A stretch of 64,000 nt of DNA. Source: Methylobacterium sp. NMS14P. Lineage in GTDB: Bacteria > Pseudomonadota > Alphaproteobacteria > Rhizobiales > Beijerinckiaceae. Below the pieces are notes generated by a model, which was given only the letters and a program-made list of their open reading frames with translations, had not been told where the DNA came from and made no database searches. Within the stretch, counting starts at the first letter, position 1. Every line of letters starts with the position of its first letter. The stretch covers positions 4,584,501-4,648,500 of the forward strand of contig NZ_CP087106.1 of assembly GCF_028583545.1 (NCBI RefSeq), in the 5' to 3' direction. This document shows positions 1-8,773 of this stretch, piece after piece. A program made the translations under genes and the position numbers.

Positions 1-2
1 TC

Positions 3-1331
3 GCCGACGAGGTGCGGGCTCTGGCCGAGACATCCGAGAGCAGCGCTGCCGAGGTCCGGACCTTGGCCGACGCCATCCGGACGGAGGTCCGGGGCATCGG
101 CGAGACCATCCGCGCGGCGGCCCGAAAGGCGGCGGCGGAGGCCGAGGCCGGCGGTCGCGTAACCGACAGGCTGGACGGCGCGCGCGCGGACCTCGGCATG
201 GTCGCGGAAGGCGCGCAGGCCATCCTCGCCGCCTCCGTCGAGGCGGAGACCGCGATCCGCGAGGCGCAGCGCGGGGCGGAGCAGATCGCGACCGCCGCCG
301 AGCAGCAGGCCGCGGCGGCGGGCCAGGCTCAGCAGGCGGTGGCGCAGCAGGCGCAGTCCCTTGACCAGGCCCAGACGACGGCGCAGGCGCTGGCCGGCCT
401 CGCCGAAGACCTGACCGGCGGCGGCTCGGCTGGGGTCGGCGCCGCGGAGGTGGGGTCGGCGGCGGAGGAGCTGTCCGCCACCGTACAGGAACTGTCGGGC
501 GCGGCCGGGCAGATCCTCGCCGCCATCGACCAGATCAGCCGCGGCACCGGCATCCAGAGCGCCGCCGCGCAGCAGTCCAGCGCCGCGATGGGCCAGGTCG
601 AGCGGAGCGCCACCGCCTCGAAGGCGAGTGCGACGAGCGCCGGCGAACGGGTCGCCGCCATCGCCGCCTCGCTGCAGGAGGGGCGCGCCGCGGTCGGCAG
701 TCTCGCGGACGGCGTGGAACGGGCGCTCGACGACACCCGCGCCTGCCTCGGCCGCATCGGCGAGTTGGAGACCAGCAACCGCCGGATCGAGAAGATCGTC
801 GGCACCATCGCGCTGGTGGCCGTGCAGGTGAACATGCTCGCGGTCAGCGGCGCCATCGAGGCCGCCCGCGCCGGCGAGGGCGGGCGGGGCTTCGCGGTCG
901 TCTCGAACGACATCCGTGCGCTCGCCCGCGACGCGGCGGCGAACGCCGACCGCATCCGCGACACCGTGCGCGACATCCAGGACGGCGTCGCCGCGGTTCG
1001 GCGCGCCCTGGAGCAGGTCATCGCCGCGGGCGAGACGGAGGTGCAGCGCAACCGCGCCCTCGTCGCCGGCCTGGGTGGCGTCGAGGCCGACATCGCGGGT
1101 CTGGAGGCGGGGAACGCCGAGGTCACCGCGGGGGCCGACGCCATCGTCGTCGCCGCCCGCGAGGCGCTGAGGGGCTCGCAGCAGATCGCGGCCGCGGCCG
1201 AGCAGGCCGACCGCGCCTCCAGCGAGGCGGCGACCGCGGCGCGCGAACAATCGCGCGGCGCCGAGGATCTCGCGGCGAGCATCGAGGAGATCGCCTCGTT
1301 GGCCGACGAGCTGCAGGCCTCGGATGCGTGA
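3..1331 (+). CDS. Methyl-accepting chemotaxis protein, 5' end outside window
   Basis: C-terminal cytoplasmic part of a chemoreceptor, which would control CheA in the array. The frame is open to the left edge, so the start and sensor part are missing. The first visible residues (ADEVRALAETSESSAAEV) are the helix that follows an MCP signalling tip. A second, complete tip lies near 800-960 ([20 protein letters not shown], then FAVVSNDIRALA). Two tip-like hairpins in series are unusual, because normal receptors have one. The rest is Ala/Glu/Gln-rich coiled coil. The stop overlaps the start of the CheW gene by 8 bases, so it is the first visible member of the che operon. Confidence 0.85.
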   Translation, partial: ADEVRALAETSESSAAEVRTLADAIRTEVRGIGETIRAAARKAAAEAEAGGRVTDRLDGARADLGMVAEGAQAILAASVEAETAIREAQRGAEQIATAAEQQAAAAGQAQQAVAQQAQSLDQAQTTAQALAGLAEDLTGGGSAGVGAAEVGSAAEELSATVQELSGAAGQILAAIDQISRGTGIQSAAAQQSSAAMGQVERSATASKASATSAGERVAAIAASLQEGRAAVGSLADGVERALDDTRACLGRIGELETSNRRIEKIVGTIALVAVQVNMLAVSGAIEAARAGEGGRGFAVVSNDIRALARDAAANADRIRDTVRDIQDGVAAVRRALEQVIAAGETEVQRNRALVAGLGGVEADIAGLEAGNAEVTAGADAIVVAAREALRGSQQIAAAAEQADRASSEAATAAREQSRGAEDLAASIEEIASLADELQASDA

Positions 1332-2811
1332 GGCCGGGACGGGAGCCGCCAGCCAGGGCGACGGGCGCTACCTCGTCTTCTGCCTCGGGGCAGACGACTA
1401 CGCCCTCGACGCGGGCGCCGTCCGGGAACTGCTGCGACCGCCGCCGCTGACTCGCGTGCCCGGGGCGCCGGCCGCCCTGTCGGGGTTGGCGAACCTACGC
1501 GGCGCCGCGCTGCCCGTGCTCGACCTGCGCCGGATCGTGACCCCCGACAGGGAGCCCGGCACCGAGCCGTCACGCGTAGTGGTAGCGGACGCGGGCGAAC
1601 CGGTCGGCCTGCTGGTGGACCGTGTCGTCGCGTTCGCCGGTGGAAGGGTGGAAGCCGGGGAAGGCGACCCCGCGGGGACCCGACGACTGACGCTCTCGTC
1701 CGACGCCGGCGCGGCCCGCCTGATCGATCTGCCGGCCTTGGTCGCCGGAGCGTTCCCCCGCCGGGTTCGCGCACCGGGACAGGTTTCGCGACAGGCGTCG
1801 CCCGACGTCGGGGCCGGGCAGGCCGAGCGCATCTCCCTGGTCTCCTTCGTGGCGGGCGGCCGAACCTACGCGTTGCCTCTGGAGCACGTCGCGGAGGTGA
1901 TGGGCCTGCCCTCGGAGATCGTTCCGGTACCCGGGGCCGGTGAGGGTTCGCTGGGGGTGGTCGCGCTGCGCGACGGCGTGCTGCCGCTTTTGGGCCTCGC
2001 CGCCCTGCTGGGTTACGGTGGGTTCACGCCGGCCGCCGAGGCACGTGTGGTCGTGGCCCGCGCCGCAAGTGCGCAGGTCGGCTTGGTCGTCGATGCGCTC
2101 GGGCCGATCATGCGGCTGGCGCCGGAGGCGGTCGAGCCCGTCCCGGCGGCCCTGCGTCGCGGTGGGGCGACCGCCGTCGAGGCCATCTGCCGGATCGACG
2201 CCGGCGTTAGGTTGGTCTCGGTCCTCTCCGTGGACCTGCTTCTGAAGGGTGCGACCGTGACCGCCACGTCCGAGCGAGCCGCCGACGTCGAGGATCCAAA
2301 CGCCCCCGACGCGGATGCATCGACGGAGCAGTTCGTGGTCTTTCACCTGGCAGGGGAGAGCTACGGGCTGCCGGTGTCCGCGGTTCGCGAGGTCCTTCGT
2401 GTCCCGAAAACCATGACGCGGCTGCCGCGCTCCCCGGACCTCGTCGCCGGGGCCGTCGACGTCCGCGGTACGGTTCTGGCCGTCATCGACCAGCGCAGAC
2501 GCTTCGGGCTGCCGCCTGGCGAGCCCGACGCCAGGCGACGCATCGTCGTGCTCGACGGCGGGGGAACGGCGGCCGGTCTGCTGGTGGACGGCGTCTCGCG
2601 CCTGCTGCGCCTCCCGGCGACCGCCGTTCGTCCCACACCGGACCTCTCGGGGGAAGCCGGTGCGGCGGTTGACCGCGTCGCCACCCTGGAGAACGGCGAG
2701 CTTCTACCCATCGTCGACGCGCGGGCCCTCCTTGCGGGCACGGAACAGGCGATCCGCGCGGTGGCGAGGCGACCCGACGGCCGGGGGACGAAGGCGAACG
2801 GCGCGGCATGA
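1324..2811 (+). CDS. cheW: Chemotaxis coupling protein with three CheW domains
   Basis: 495-aa adaptor expected to link receptors to the CheA kinase. Three CheW domains occur in tandem: about residues 15-145 (RYLVFCLGADDYALDAGAV), 170-310 (ISLVSFVAGGRTYALPLEHV) and 335-480 (FVVFHLAGESYGLPVSAVRE). Each has the usual pattern of an opening strand, a V.E.L/V.R.P segment, and a G..D.RG...PV.DL block. A typical CheW is about 160 aa with one domain, so this is a triplicated form that could bridge several receptor or CheA partners (inference). Its ATG lies inside the end of the receptor gene and its stop overlaps cheB by 4 bases. Confidence 0.93.
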   Translation: MREAGTGAASQGDGRYLVFCLGADDYALDAGAVRELLRPPPLTRVPGAPAALSGLANLRGAALPVLDLRRIVTPDREPGTEPSRVVVADAGEPVGLLVDRVVAFAGGRVEAGEGDPAGTRRLTLSSDAGAARLIDLPALVAGAFPRRVRAPGQVSRQASPDVGAGQAERISLVSFVAGGRTYALPLEHVAEVMGLPSEIVPVPGAGEGSLGVVALRDGVLPLLGLAALLGYGGFTPAAEARVVVARAASAQVGLVVDALGPIMRLAPEAVEPVPAALRRGGATAVEAICRIDAGVRLVSVLSVDLLLKGATVTATSERAADVEDPNAPDADASTEQFVVFHLAGESYGLPVSAVREVLRVPKTMTRLPRSPDLVAGAVDVRGTVLAVIDQRRRFGLPPGEPDARRRIVVLDGGGTAAGLLVDGVSRLLRLPATAVRPTPDLSGEAGAAVDRVATLENGELLPIVDARALLAGTEQAIRAVARRPDGRGTKANGAA

Positions 2812-3920
2812 TCCGCTTGCTGGTGGTCGACGACTCGGCCCTGATGCGCAAGCTCCTCGGCAGCGTGTTCGCGGCCGAGGGAGATTTCGAGGTCGCCTTC
2901 GCCCGGGACGGCGACGAGGCGCTGGCCGAGCTCGGTCGGTTCCTACCTGACGTCGTCACGCTCGACGTCAACATGCCGGGCCTCGACGGTCTCGCCTGCC
3001 TCGACCGGATCATGCTGGATAGGCCGACGCCGACGGTGATGGTGTCGTCCCTCACGGCGGACGGCGCGGAGGTCACCCTCGACGCGCTGGACCGGGGTGC
3101 CATCGATTTCGTGGCCAAACCCGGGGGCGCGGTCTCGCTGGAGATGGATCGCCTGGGCCCGTTGATCGTGTCGAAGGTCCGGGCGGCTGCCCGTGCCCGA
3201 CTACGCCCCACCCTGCGCCTCGCGGATCGCGTCCGGGCGAGGACTACGAGCTTCGAGGGCGGTCGGGCCGAGCGTCCGCGCGTGAAGGGCCGCCAAATTG
3301 TACGGCCGCCATCGCCAAGTCCCGGGCCCGCCCCCGTCCCCGGGGCGGTCGATGGCATCGTCCTGGTCGGGACGTCGACCGGGGGGCCGCCCGCCCTTGA
3401 CGCGCTGCTCTCCGGGCTGCCTGCCGACTTCCCTTGGCCGGTCGTCGTCGCCCAGCACATGCCGGGCAGCTTCACCGGTCCCTTGGCCCGACGGCTCGAC
3501 GGCCTCTGCGCCCTCCGCGTGCAGGAGGCCGCACGGCCGATGCCGCTCGCCCCGGGCAACGTCTACGTCGGCAAGGGGGACGCGGACGTGACGCTTGCTC
3601 GGCGACCGTCCGGGCTGGTCGTGCAACCCGTCCCGGCGCACGCGGATTACCTGTGGCATCCAAGCGTCGACCGCCTCGTCGCGAGCGCCCTCGACTTGGT
3701 CGATCCGGCGCGCCTCGTCGGCGTGCTGATGACCGGCATGGGCCGGGACGGGGCCGTGACCATGTCCGAAATGCGCCGACGCGGCGGGCGAACCATCGCC
3801 GAGAGCGAGGAGACGGCGGTGGTCTGGGGCATGCCGGGAGAGCTGGTCCGGGCCGGCGGCGCCAGCGTCGTTACGCCCCTCGACGACATCGCCGGAGCGC
3901 TCCTCGAAATGGTACCTTGA
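2808..3920 (+). CDS. cheB: Chemotaxis response regulator / glutamate methylesterase CheB
   Basis: 370-aa enzyme that demethylates or deamidates receptor glutamates when phosphorylated by CheA. The N-terminal receiver has the acidic pair D8-D9 and phospho-acceptor D53 (TLDVNMPGLDG). After a Pro-rich linker comes the CheB catalytic domain, with the nucleophile motif GTSTGGPPA near residue 190, the histidine motif QHMPGSF near 216 and the aspartate motif MGRDGA near 313. Length is normal for the family. The start ATG overlaps the cheW stop (ATGA), indicating translational coupling. Confidence 0.97.
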   Translation: MIRLLVVDDSALMRKLLGSVFAAEGDFEVAFARDGDEALAELGRFLPDVVTLDVNMPGLDGLACLDRIMLDRPTPTVMVSSLTADGAEVTLDALDRGAIDFVAKPGGAVSLEMDRLGPLIVSKVRAAARARLRPTLRLADRVRARTTSFEGGRAERPRVKGRQIVRPPSPSPGPAPVPGAVDGIVLVGTSTGGPPALDALLSGLPADFPWPVVVAQHMPGSFTGPLARRLDGLCALRVQEAARPMPLAPGNVYVGKGDADVTLARRPSGLVVQPVPAHADYLWHPSVDRLVASALDLVDPARLVGVLMTGMGRDGAVTMSEMRRRGGRTIAESEETAVVWGMPGELVRAGGASVVTPLDDIAGALLEMVP

Positions 3921-4456
3921 TGCCGCTTGTCCGACGCGACCCCATTCCCGCCGCGAAGGCGGTCGGCGCGGCCTCCGAGGACCCCCGGGACCTCGCCGCC
4001 GCCCTCGGCAGGGAAAAGAACTTGCGGAGCCGCGAGGCCATCCTCGCCAGGTTCCTCGCCATTGCCAACGACGCGGCCGCCGCGGCGCTGGCCGGCCATC
4101 TCCGCTCGGAGGATGCCGGCCTTCGCAACGCCTGCATAGAGACGCTGCAGGCCATGCCGGGCCCCGCGCTGTCGGTCCTCCCCGACCTGCTCGCCGATCC
4201 GGACGCGGACGTCAGGCTTCTTGCGACGGAAATCGCCCGGACGCAGCCTACTGGAACGGCGAACGACCTGCTGGCTCGGTTCCTGGAGGGCGAGACCCAT
4301 CCGAACGTCTGCGGGGCCGCGGTCGAGGTCCTGGCCGAGGTCGGCTCGCCGGAGGCGGTGCCGGCCCTGACGGCGGCGAAGGCACGTTTCGCGGACGAGG
4401 CGTTCCTCTCCATGGCGATCGACACCGTGCTGGCCCGCATCGGATCGGGGCGTTGA
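3920..4456 (+). CDS. HEAT-repeat protein inside the che operon
   Basis: 178-aa soluble protein made of short paired helices typical of HEAT/PBS-lyase repeats: LRNACIETLQAM, VRLLATEIART, VCGAAVEVLAEV, PEAVPALTAAKAR. The ATG shares one base with the cheB TGA (TGATG), so this start is favoured over in-frame upstream codons inside cheB. No catalytic motif is visible. HEAT proteins are usually protein-binding scaffolds, and its position between cheB and cheR suggests it serves the adaptation enzymes or the array (inference). Confidence 0.8.
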   Translation: MPLVRRDPIPAAKAVGAASEDPRDLAAALGREKNLRSREAILARFLAIANDAAAAALAGHLRSEDAGLRNACIETLQAMPGPALSVLPDLLADPDADVRLLATEIARTQPTGTANDLLARFLEGETHPNVCGAAVEVLAEVGSPEAVPALTAAKARFADEAFLSMAIDTVLARIGSGR

Positions 4457-4460
4457 GCGC

Positions 4461-5324
4461 GTGGCGGACACCCCATCGCCGGTCTCCGACGCCGACTTCG
4501 CGCGCTTCTGCGAGTTCTTCTACCGGCGCACCGGCATCCTGTTCACGCCGGCCAAGCGCTACTTCGTCGACCGGCGCTTGGCGGAGCGCATGCAGGCCAC
4601 CGCGTCCCGGTCGTTCGCGGTCTACCTCGCCCGCCTGCGCTCCGAGGCCAACTGCGAGATCGAGCACCTCATCAACGCCTTCACCATCAACGAGACCTAT
4701 TTCTACCGCGAGGATCATCAGCTCCGCTGCCTGACGGCCTCGCTGCTGCCGGAAGTGGTCGCCGGCAGGCCGGCGGGTTCGGCCGTCCGGATCTGGTCGA
4801 TGCCGTGCTCGACCGGCGAGGAGCCGTACTCGGTGGCGCTCTGGCTCTTGGAGAACTGGCCGGAGGTCGACCGCTACGACATCGAGATCGTCGGGTCGGA
4901 TATCGACACCCGCGCGCTTGGGGCAGCCGAGGACGGCCTGTACGGGGAGCGTGCCCTGATGCGGCTCAACCCAAACCTTGTCGCGCGCTACTTCACCCCT
5001 GAGGAGACGCGCCTCGGGCCGGCCTGGCGCATCCTCGCCGACCTGCGGGATTCGGTCCGGTTCACGCCCTGCAACCTGACGGATGCGGCCGACATGGCCG
5101 GCCAGGGTCGGTTCGACGTCGTGTTCTGTCGCAACGTCCTGATCTACTTCGACGACGCCTCCCGGCGGCTTGCGGCGGACCACATCTACGATGCGCTCGT
5201 CCCCGGCGGCTTCGTCTGCCTCGGCCACACCGAGAGCATGAGCCGCATTTCCCCGTTGTTCAGGGTCTGCCGCTACGATGACGCCATCGTCTACCGACGG
5301 CCGCGGGAGGGCGAGCGTGTCTGA
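4461..5324 (+). CDS. cheR: Chemotaxis protein methyltransferase CheR
   Basis: 287-aa SAM-dependent methyltransferase that methylates receptor glutamates. The N-terminal all-alpha CheR domain (FCEFFYRRTGI...INETYFYRE) is followed by the Rossmann SAM-binding core IWSMPCSTGEEPYSVA and the later FDVVFCRNVLIYFD motif, both hallmarks of the family. The start is GTG, 4 bases after the HEAT gene stop. The stop lies inside the start region of the following cheY gene. Confidence 0.97.
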   Translation: MADTPSPVSDADFARFCEFFYRRTGILFTPAKRYFVDRRLAERMQATASRSFAVYLARLRSEANCEIEHLINAFTINETYFYREDHQLRCLTASLLPEVVAGRPAGSAVRIWSMPCSTGEEPYSVALWLLENWPEVDRYDIEIVGSDIDTRALGAAEDGLYGERALMRLNPNLVARYFTPEETRLGPAWRILADLRDSVRFTPCNLTDAADMAGQGRFDVVFCRNVLIYFDDASRRLAADHIYDALVPGGFVCLGHTESMSRISPLFRVCRYDDAIVYRRPREGERV

Positions 5325-5733
5325 GACAGAACCCGGCTCCCTCGCCCCGCCGCGCGTGCTCGTGGTCGACGACGCCGGCCTCGTGCGGATGTACTACCGC
5401 GGCGCCCTGGAGCGCGCGGGCTTCGCTGTCGACGAGGCGCTTAACGGCGTCGAGGCGCTGGAGCGGGTCCTCAGCGCGACCTACGACCTCTTGGTCGTGG
5501 ACGTGAACATGCCGAAGATGGACGGGTTCAGCTTCCTGCGGGCGCTGCGCGGGCGAGAGCCGCCGATCCGCTCGATCCCCGCCCTGATGACCAGCACCGA
5601 GGCCGGCGACGGCGACCGCGAGGCCGCGCGCGCGGCGGGCGCCAACTTCTACCTGGTGAAGCCGCTGTCGGAGGACGTGCTTGTCGCACACTCCCGTGCG
5701 CTCGCCGGCATCCCGGCGGGACGGCAGACGTGA
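5317..5733 (+). CDS. cheY: CheY-type single-domain response regulator
   Basis: 138-aa receiver-only protein. Motifs: VLVVDDAGLVRMYY (acidic pair), LLVVDVNMPKMDGF (phospho-acceptor D), MTST (Thr switch) and the conserved Lys in YLVKPLSED. There is no output domain, so it should act by binding another protein such as the flagellar switch, or serve as a phosphate sink. The GTG start at 5317 overlaps the cheR stop and leaves a short leader before the first strand; an upstream in-frame codon at 5278 lies inside cheR and is less likely. Confidence 0.93.
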   Translation: MSETEPGSLAPPRVLVVDDAGLVRMYYRGALERAGFAVDEALNGVEALERVLSATYDLLVVDVNMPKMDGFSFLRALRGREPPIRSIPALMTSTEAGDGDREAARAAGANFYLVKPLSEDVLVAHSRALAGIPAGRQT

Positions 5734-8042
5734 ACGAGCTCCTCGAACAGTTCCTGGTCGAGACGCGGGAACTCGTACAGTCCGCGACGGACGACCTCTT
5801 GGCCCTGGAGGCGTCACCGGGCGACGCGGAAGCGGTGAACCGGGTCTTCCGCGCCTTCCACACGCTCAAGGGCTCGGTCGGGCTGTTCGACTACCCGGCA
5901 TGGTTCGCCGTCCTGCACGCGGCCGAGGACGGCCTGTCGGCGGCGCGGGCCGGGACGCTGGCCGTCGACGCCGCCCTGGTCGATCTGTCTCTTGAAACGT
6001 TGGATGCAACCGCGCGCTGGGCCGATGCCGTCGAGGCGACGGAGCGCCTGCCCGATGCCGCCGCATCCGAGGCCGCCGCCTTGTCCGAGCGGTATCGGTC
6101 ACTCGTCTCGCGGGATCGAGCGGCCCCGGCGACGGAAGCGGTCGCGCTACCCCGGTGGGTGGACCGCCTCGTCGCGACCTCGGATGCCGCGGGGGCGGCG
6201 GCGATTGCGGTCCGCTACGAGCCCCGTGCGGATTGCTTCTTCTCCGGGGACGATCCGCTGGGGCTGGTGCGCAAGGTCCCGGGCCTCCGGGCCGTGAAGG
6301 TCGAGCCGGTGGCTCCGTGGCCGCCGGAGGAGGAGATAGACGTCTACGCCTGCAACCTGGTCGTAATGCTGCTGGCGTCCGCGCCGCGCGGCGACGTGGA
6401 GGCTGTATTCAGGCTCGTGGGCGACCAGGTCGCACTGGTCGAGGTACCTGCCGCCATCGGTCCCGCGCCCGGGGCGGGGCCTTCCGAGGCGTCGGGAGGG
6501 GTCGTTGATCCGGTCCTCGCCGCCGTGATGGCCGAGCAGGTCCGAGTGCTCTCCGCTCAGACCGACGCCTCTATCGAGGGCGGACGAGTCGAGTCGTGCG
6601 CGCGGGCTGCGGCTAACGCGCTGCGCTCGGTGGGGCGGGATCGGGACGCCGAGCTCTGCGAGGAGGTGGCCGGTCGCGACGCGAACGCCGTCGCCGCGGC
6701 GATTTCGTCCATCCTGTCGGAGCCGCCGCAAGCGATCTCCAAAGCCTCGGTTCCCCCGCCCGGCGGGGAGGAGGCCGGGGACGCCATGCGGCAGGATCCG
6801 TCGCCGGGCGCCGACGCGGTACGGTCGCTGAGGGTCGACGCCGTCCGGGTCGACGCGCTCGTCGCCGGCGTCGGCGAACTCGTCGTGGCTCGCAACGCAC
6901 TCGGCCATCTTGCGGCCCGGGCCGAGGCCGGCGAGGACGCCGCGTCCCTCGCACGGGGGATCCGCGAGGCTGACGCCACCATCGGCCGCCTCGCGACCGC
7001 ACTCCATCGCGGCGCGGTCTCGCTCCGGCTCACGCCGCTGTCGCAGGTATTCCGGCGCTTCGCTCGGCCGGTCCGCGAGGCAGCGCGCGGCCTCGGCAAA
7101 GAGGTCGAGCTCGACGTGCGCGGCGAGGACACGGAGGCGGACAAGGCCATCGTCGACAACCTGTTCGAGCCGCTCCTGCACGTGGTGCGCAACGCCGTGG
7201 ACCACGGCCTTGAGGATGTGGAGACCCGCCGCCGGTCCGGGAAGCCCGCGGCCGGGCGCGTCCGCATCCGCGCCGGCCAGGACGGCGACGGCATCGTGGT
7301 CTCCGTCAGCGACGACGGGCGCGGCCTCGACCCGGCCTTCATCCGCCGCCGTGCGGTCGAGCGCGGCCTGCGCTCGGCCGAGGCGGTGGCGGCGCTGGAC
7401 GACGCCGCGGTGACCGACCTGATCTTCGAGCCCGGCTTCTCGACCGCGGAAAACGTCGGGGCCCTGTCCGGCCGGGGCGTCGGCATGGATGCGGTGCGAG
7501 CCGCGGCGGAGCGCATGGGCGGCCGGGTGGGCGTCGACAGCCAGGTGGGCAACGGCACCACGGTCAGCCTCCACCTGCCGCGGAGCGTGGCCCTCGTCCG
7601 CGTGATGGTGGTCGCCGGAGGCGGGGCAACATACGGCGTGGCGATGGACGCCATCGAGGAGGTCGTGCGGCGTCCCCGGGCCGACGTCCATTCGGTCGCC
7701 GGTGGGACCGCGACGGTCCACCGTGGCCGGACGCTGCCCGTCGTCCCGCTCGCGGACCTGCTCGCCGAACCGATCCCGTCCATGTCCGGGCAGCGGAGCG
7801 ACGCCCTGCTGCTCGTCGTGCACATCGGGGGGGAGCGTGTCGCCTTGGAGGTCGACGGCATCGAGGATCGCCTCGACACGGTCGTGCGTCCGCCGGTCGG
7901 TCTGGTTGGGACCGTGCCCGGCGTGGCGGGCACGGCCATGCTCGGCGACGGGCGGGTGCTGCTTATCCTTGACCCCGCTTCCATGCTGGCCGACCCTTCT
8001 ACACCGAACCACGGGACGCACGGAGGCGAGCGATGGCCGTGA
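5730..8042 (+). CDS. cheA: Chemotaxis histidine kinase CheA
   Basis: 770-aa kinase that phosphorylates CheY and CheB in response to receptor state. Domain order: HPt (P1) with phospho-accepting H44 in AFHTLKGSVGL; a middle region of about 300 residues without a clear P2 motif; the P3 dimerisation helices; the ATPase domain with N-box LLHVVRNAVDHGLED, G1 box VSDDGRGLD and the GRGVGMDAV G2 box; and a C-terminal CheW-like P5 regulatory domain. The GTG start overlaps the cheY stop by 4 bases. Its 3' end overlaps the next small gene. Confidence 0.97.
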   Translation: MNELLEQFLVETRELVQSATDDLLALEASPGDAEAVNRVFRAFHTLKGSVGLFDYPAWFAVLHAAEDGLSAARAGTLAVDAALVDLSLETLDATARWADAVEATERLPDAAASEAAALSERYRSLVSRDRAAPATEAVALPRWVDRLVATSDAAGAAAIAVRYEPRADCFFSGDDPLGLVRKVPGLRAVKVEPVAPWPPEEEIDVYACNLVVMLLASAPRGDVEAVFRLVGDQVALVEVPAAIGPAPGAGPSEASGGVVDPVLAAVMAEQVRVLSAQTDASIEGGRVESCARAAANALRSVGRDRDAELCEEVAGRDANAVAAAISSILSEPPQAISKASVPPPGGEEAGDAMRQDPSPGADAVRSLRVDAVRVDALVAGVGELVVARNALGHLAARAEAGEDAASLARGIREADATIGRLATALHRGAVSLRLTPLSQVFRRFARPVREAARGLGKEVELDVRGEDTEADKAIVDNLFEPLLHVVRNAVDHGLEDVETRRRSGKPAAGRVRIRAGQDGDGIVVSVSDDGRGLDPAFIRRRAVERGLRSAEAVAALDDAAVTDLIFEPGFSTAENVGALSGRGVGMDAVRAAAERMGGRVGVDSQVGNGTTVSLHLPRSVALVRVMVVAGGGATYGVAMDAIEEVVRRPRADVHSVAGGTATVHRGRTLPVVPLADLLAEPIPSMSGQRSDALLLVVHIGGERVALEVDGIEDRLDTVVRPPVGLVGTVPGVAGTAMLGDGRVLLILDPASMLADPSTPNHGTHGGERWP

Positions 8043-8290
8043 ACCGCATAGCCGAGGCAGGAGCGAGGGGCATCGTACGCCTGGAAGGCGTCTGCCCGGT
8101 CGAGGATGCGGAGACGCTGGCCGGGCTGCTTCTGGAAGACCCGGCCGCGACGGTCGATTGGGGCGCCTGCACGCGCATGCACACCGCGGTCTACCAGGTG
8201 GTCCTGCGGTTGCGGCCGACCATTCTCGGCACGTGCGGCGACCCGTTCGTGGCCCGTTGGCTGAACACCCCGACGTCCAGGGACAATTAG
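8033..8290 (+). CDS. Small STAS-like protein in che operon
   Basis: 85-aa protein starting inside the end of cheA. The pattern GIVRLEGVCPVEDAETLAGL followed by TVDWGACTRMHTAVYQVVL resembles a short STAS/anti-sigma-antagonist fold, where a strand ends in an Asp and is followed by a helix with a small residue and hydrophobic repeats. The typical phospho-Ser position is not clear. The overlap with cheA argues for co-translation. Function unknown; a phospho-relay or array partner is a guess. Confidence 0.6.
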   Translation: MAVNRIAEAGARGIVRLEGVCPVEDAETLAGLLLEDPAATVDWGACTRMHTAVYQVVLRLRPTILGTCGDPFVARWLNTPTSRDN

Positions 8291-8389
8291 CCTCCATCCT
8301 CTTTGCCGGTGACGCTATCCTGCCGCATATAGGCCGTGATCGGCCCGCACGGCGGACGCCCCGAACCTTCAAGTCCCGCGACCATACCG

Positions 8390-8773
8390 ATGACGACCAC
8401 AGCCCTCATCGTCGACGACAGCAAGCTCGCCCGCCTCGTGGTCGCGAAGCTCTTCAGACAACTTAAGCCGGATTGGGAGGTGGCCGAGGCCGCCAACGCC
8501 GACGCCGCCCTCGCCCTGGTCGGGGAGCGGCAGGTCGACCTGGCCCTGCTCGACTTCAACATGCCCGGCCGGGACGGTCTCGAACTCGCCGCCGAGTTGC
8601 GTGCGATGAAGCCCGGCATGCCCATCGCGGTGGTCTCGGCCAACATCCAGGACGAGATCATCGCGCGCGCCCGTAGCGTCGACGCCACCTTTCTGCCGAA
8701 GCCGCTGACCGAGGAGACGCTGTCCGGCTTCCTGTCCGGCGCCGCGCTCAGGCTGCGCAGGGCCGCATCGTGA
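8390..8773 (+). CDS. Second CheY-type single-domain response regulator
   Basis: 127-aa receiver-only protein: ALIVDDSKLARLVV (acidic pair), LALLDFNMPGRDGL (phospho-acceptor D), VSAN (switch Ser) and Lys in FLPKPLTEET. The ATG at 8390 is chosen because the receiver fold starts two residues later. It follows a 100-base gap after the STAS-like gene, the only sizeable gap in the operon, and its stop overlaps cheC by 4 bases. The pairing with CheC suggests that CheC dephosphorylates this protein (inference). Confidence 0.92.
   Translation: MTTTALIVDDSKLARLVVAKLFRQLKPDWEVAEAANADAALALVGERQVDLALLDFNMPGRDGLELAAELRAMKPGMPIAVVSANIQDEIIARARSVDATFLPKPLTEETLSGFLSGAALRLRRAAS

Noticed and set aside
6147..8372. 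Long minus-strand frame opposite cheA
   Set aside because: Shadow of cheA produced by high GC; no recognisable domains and the plus strand has all CheA motifs.
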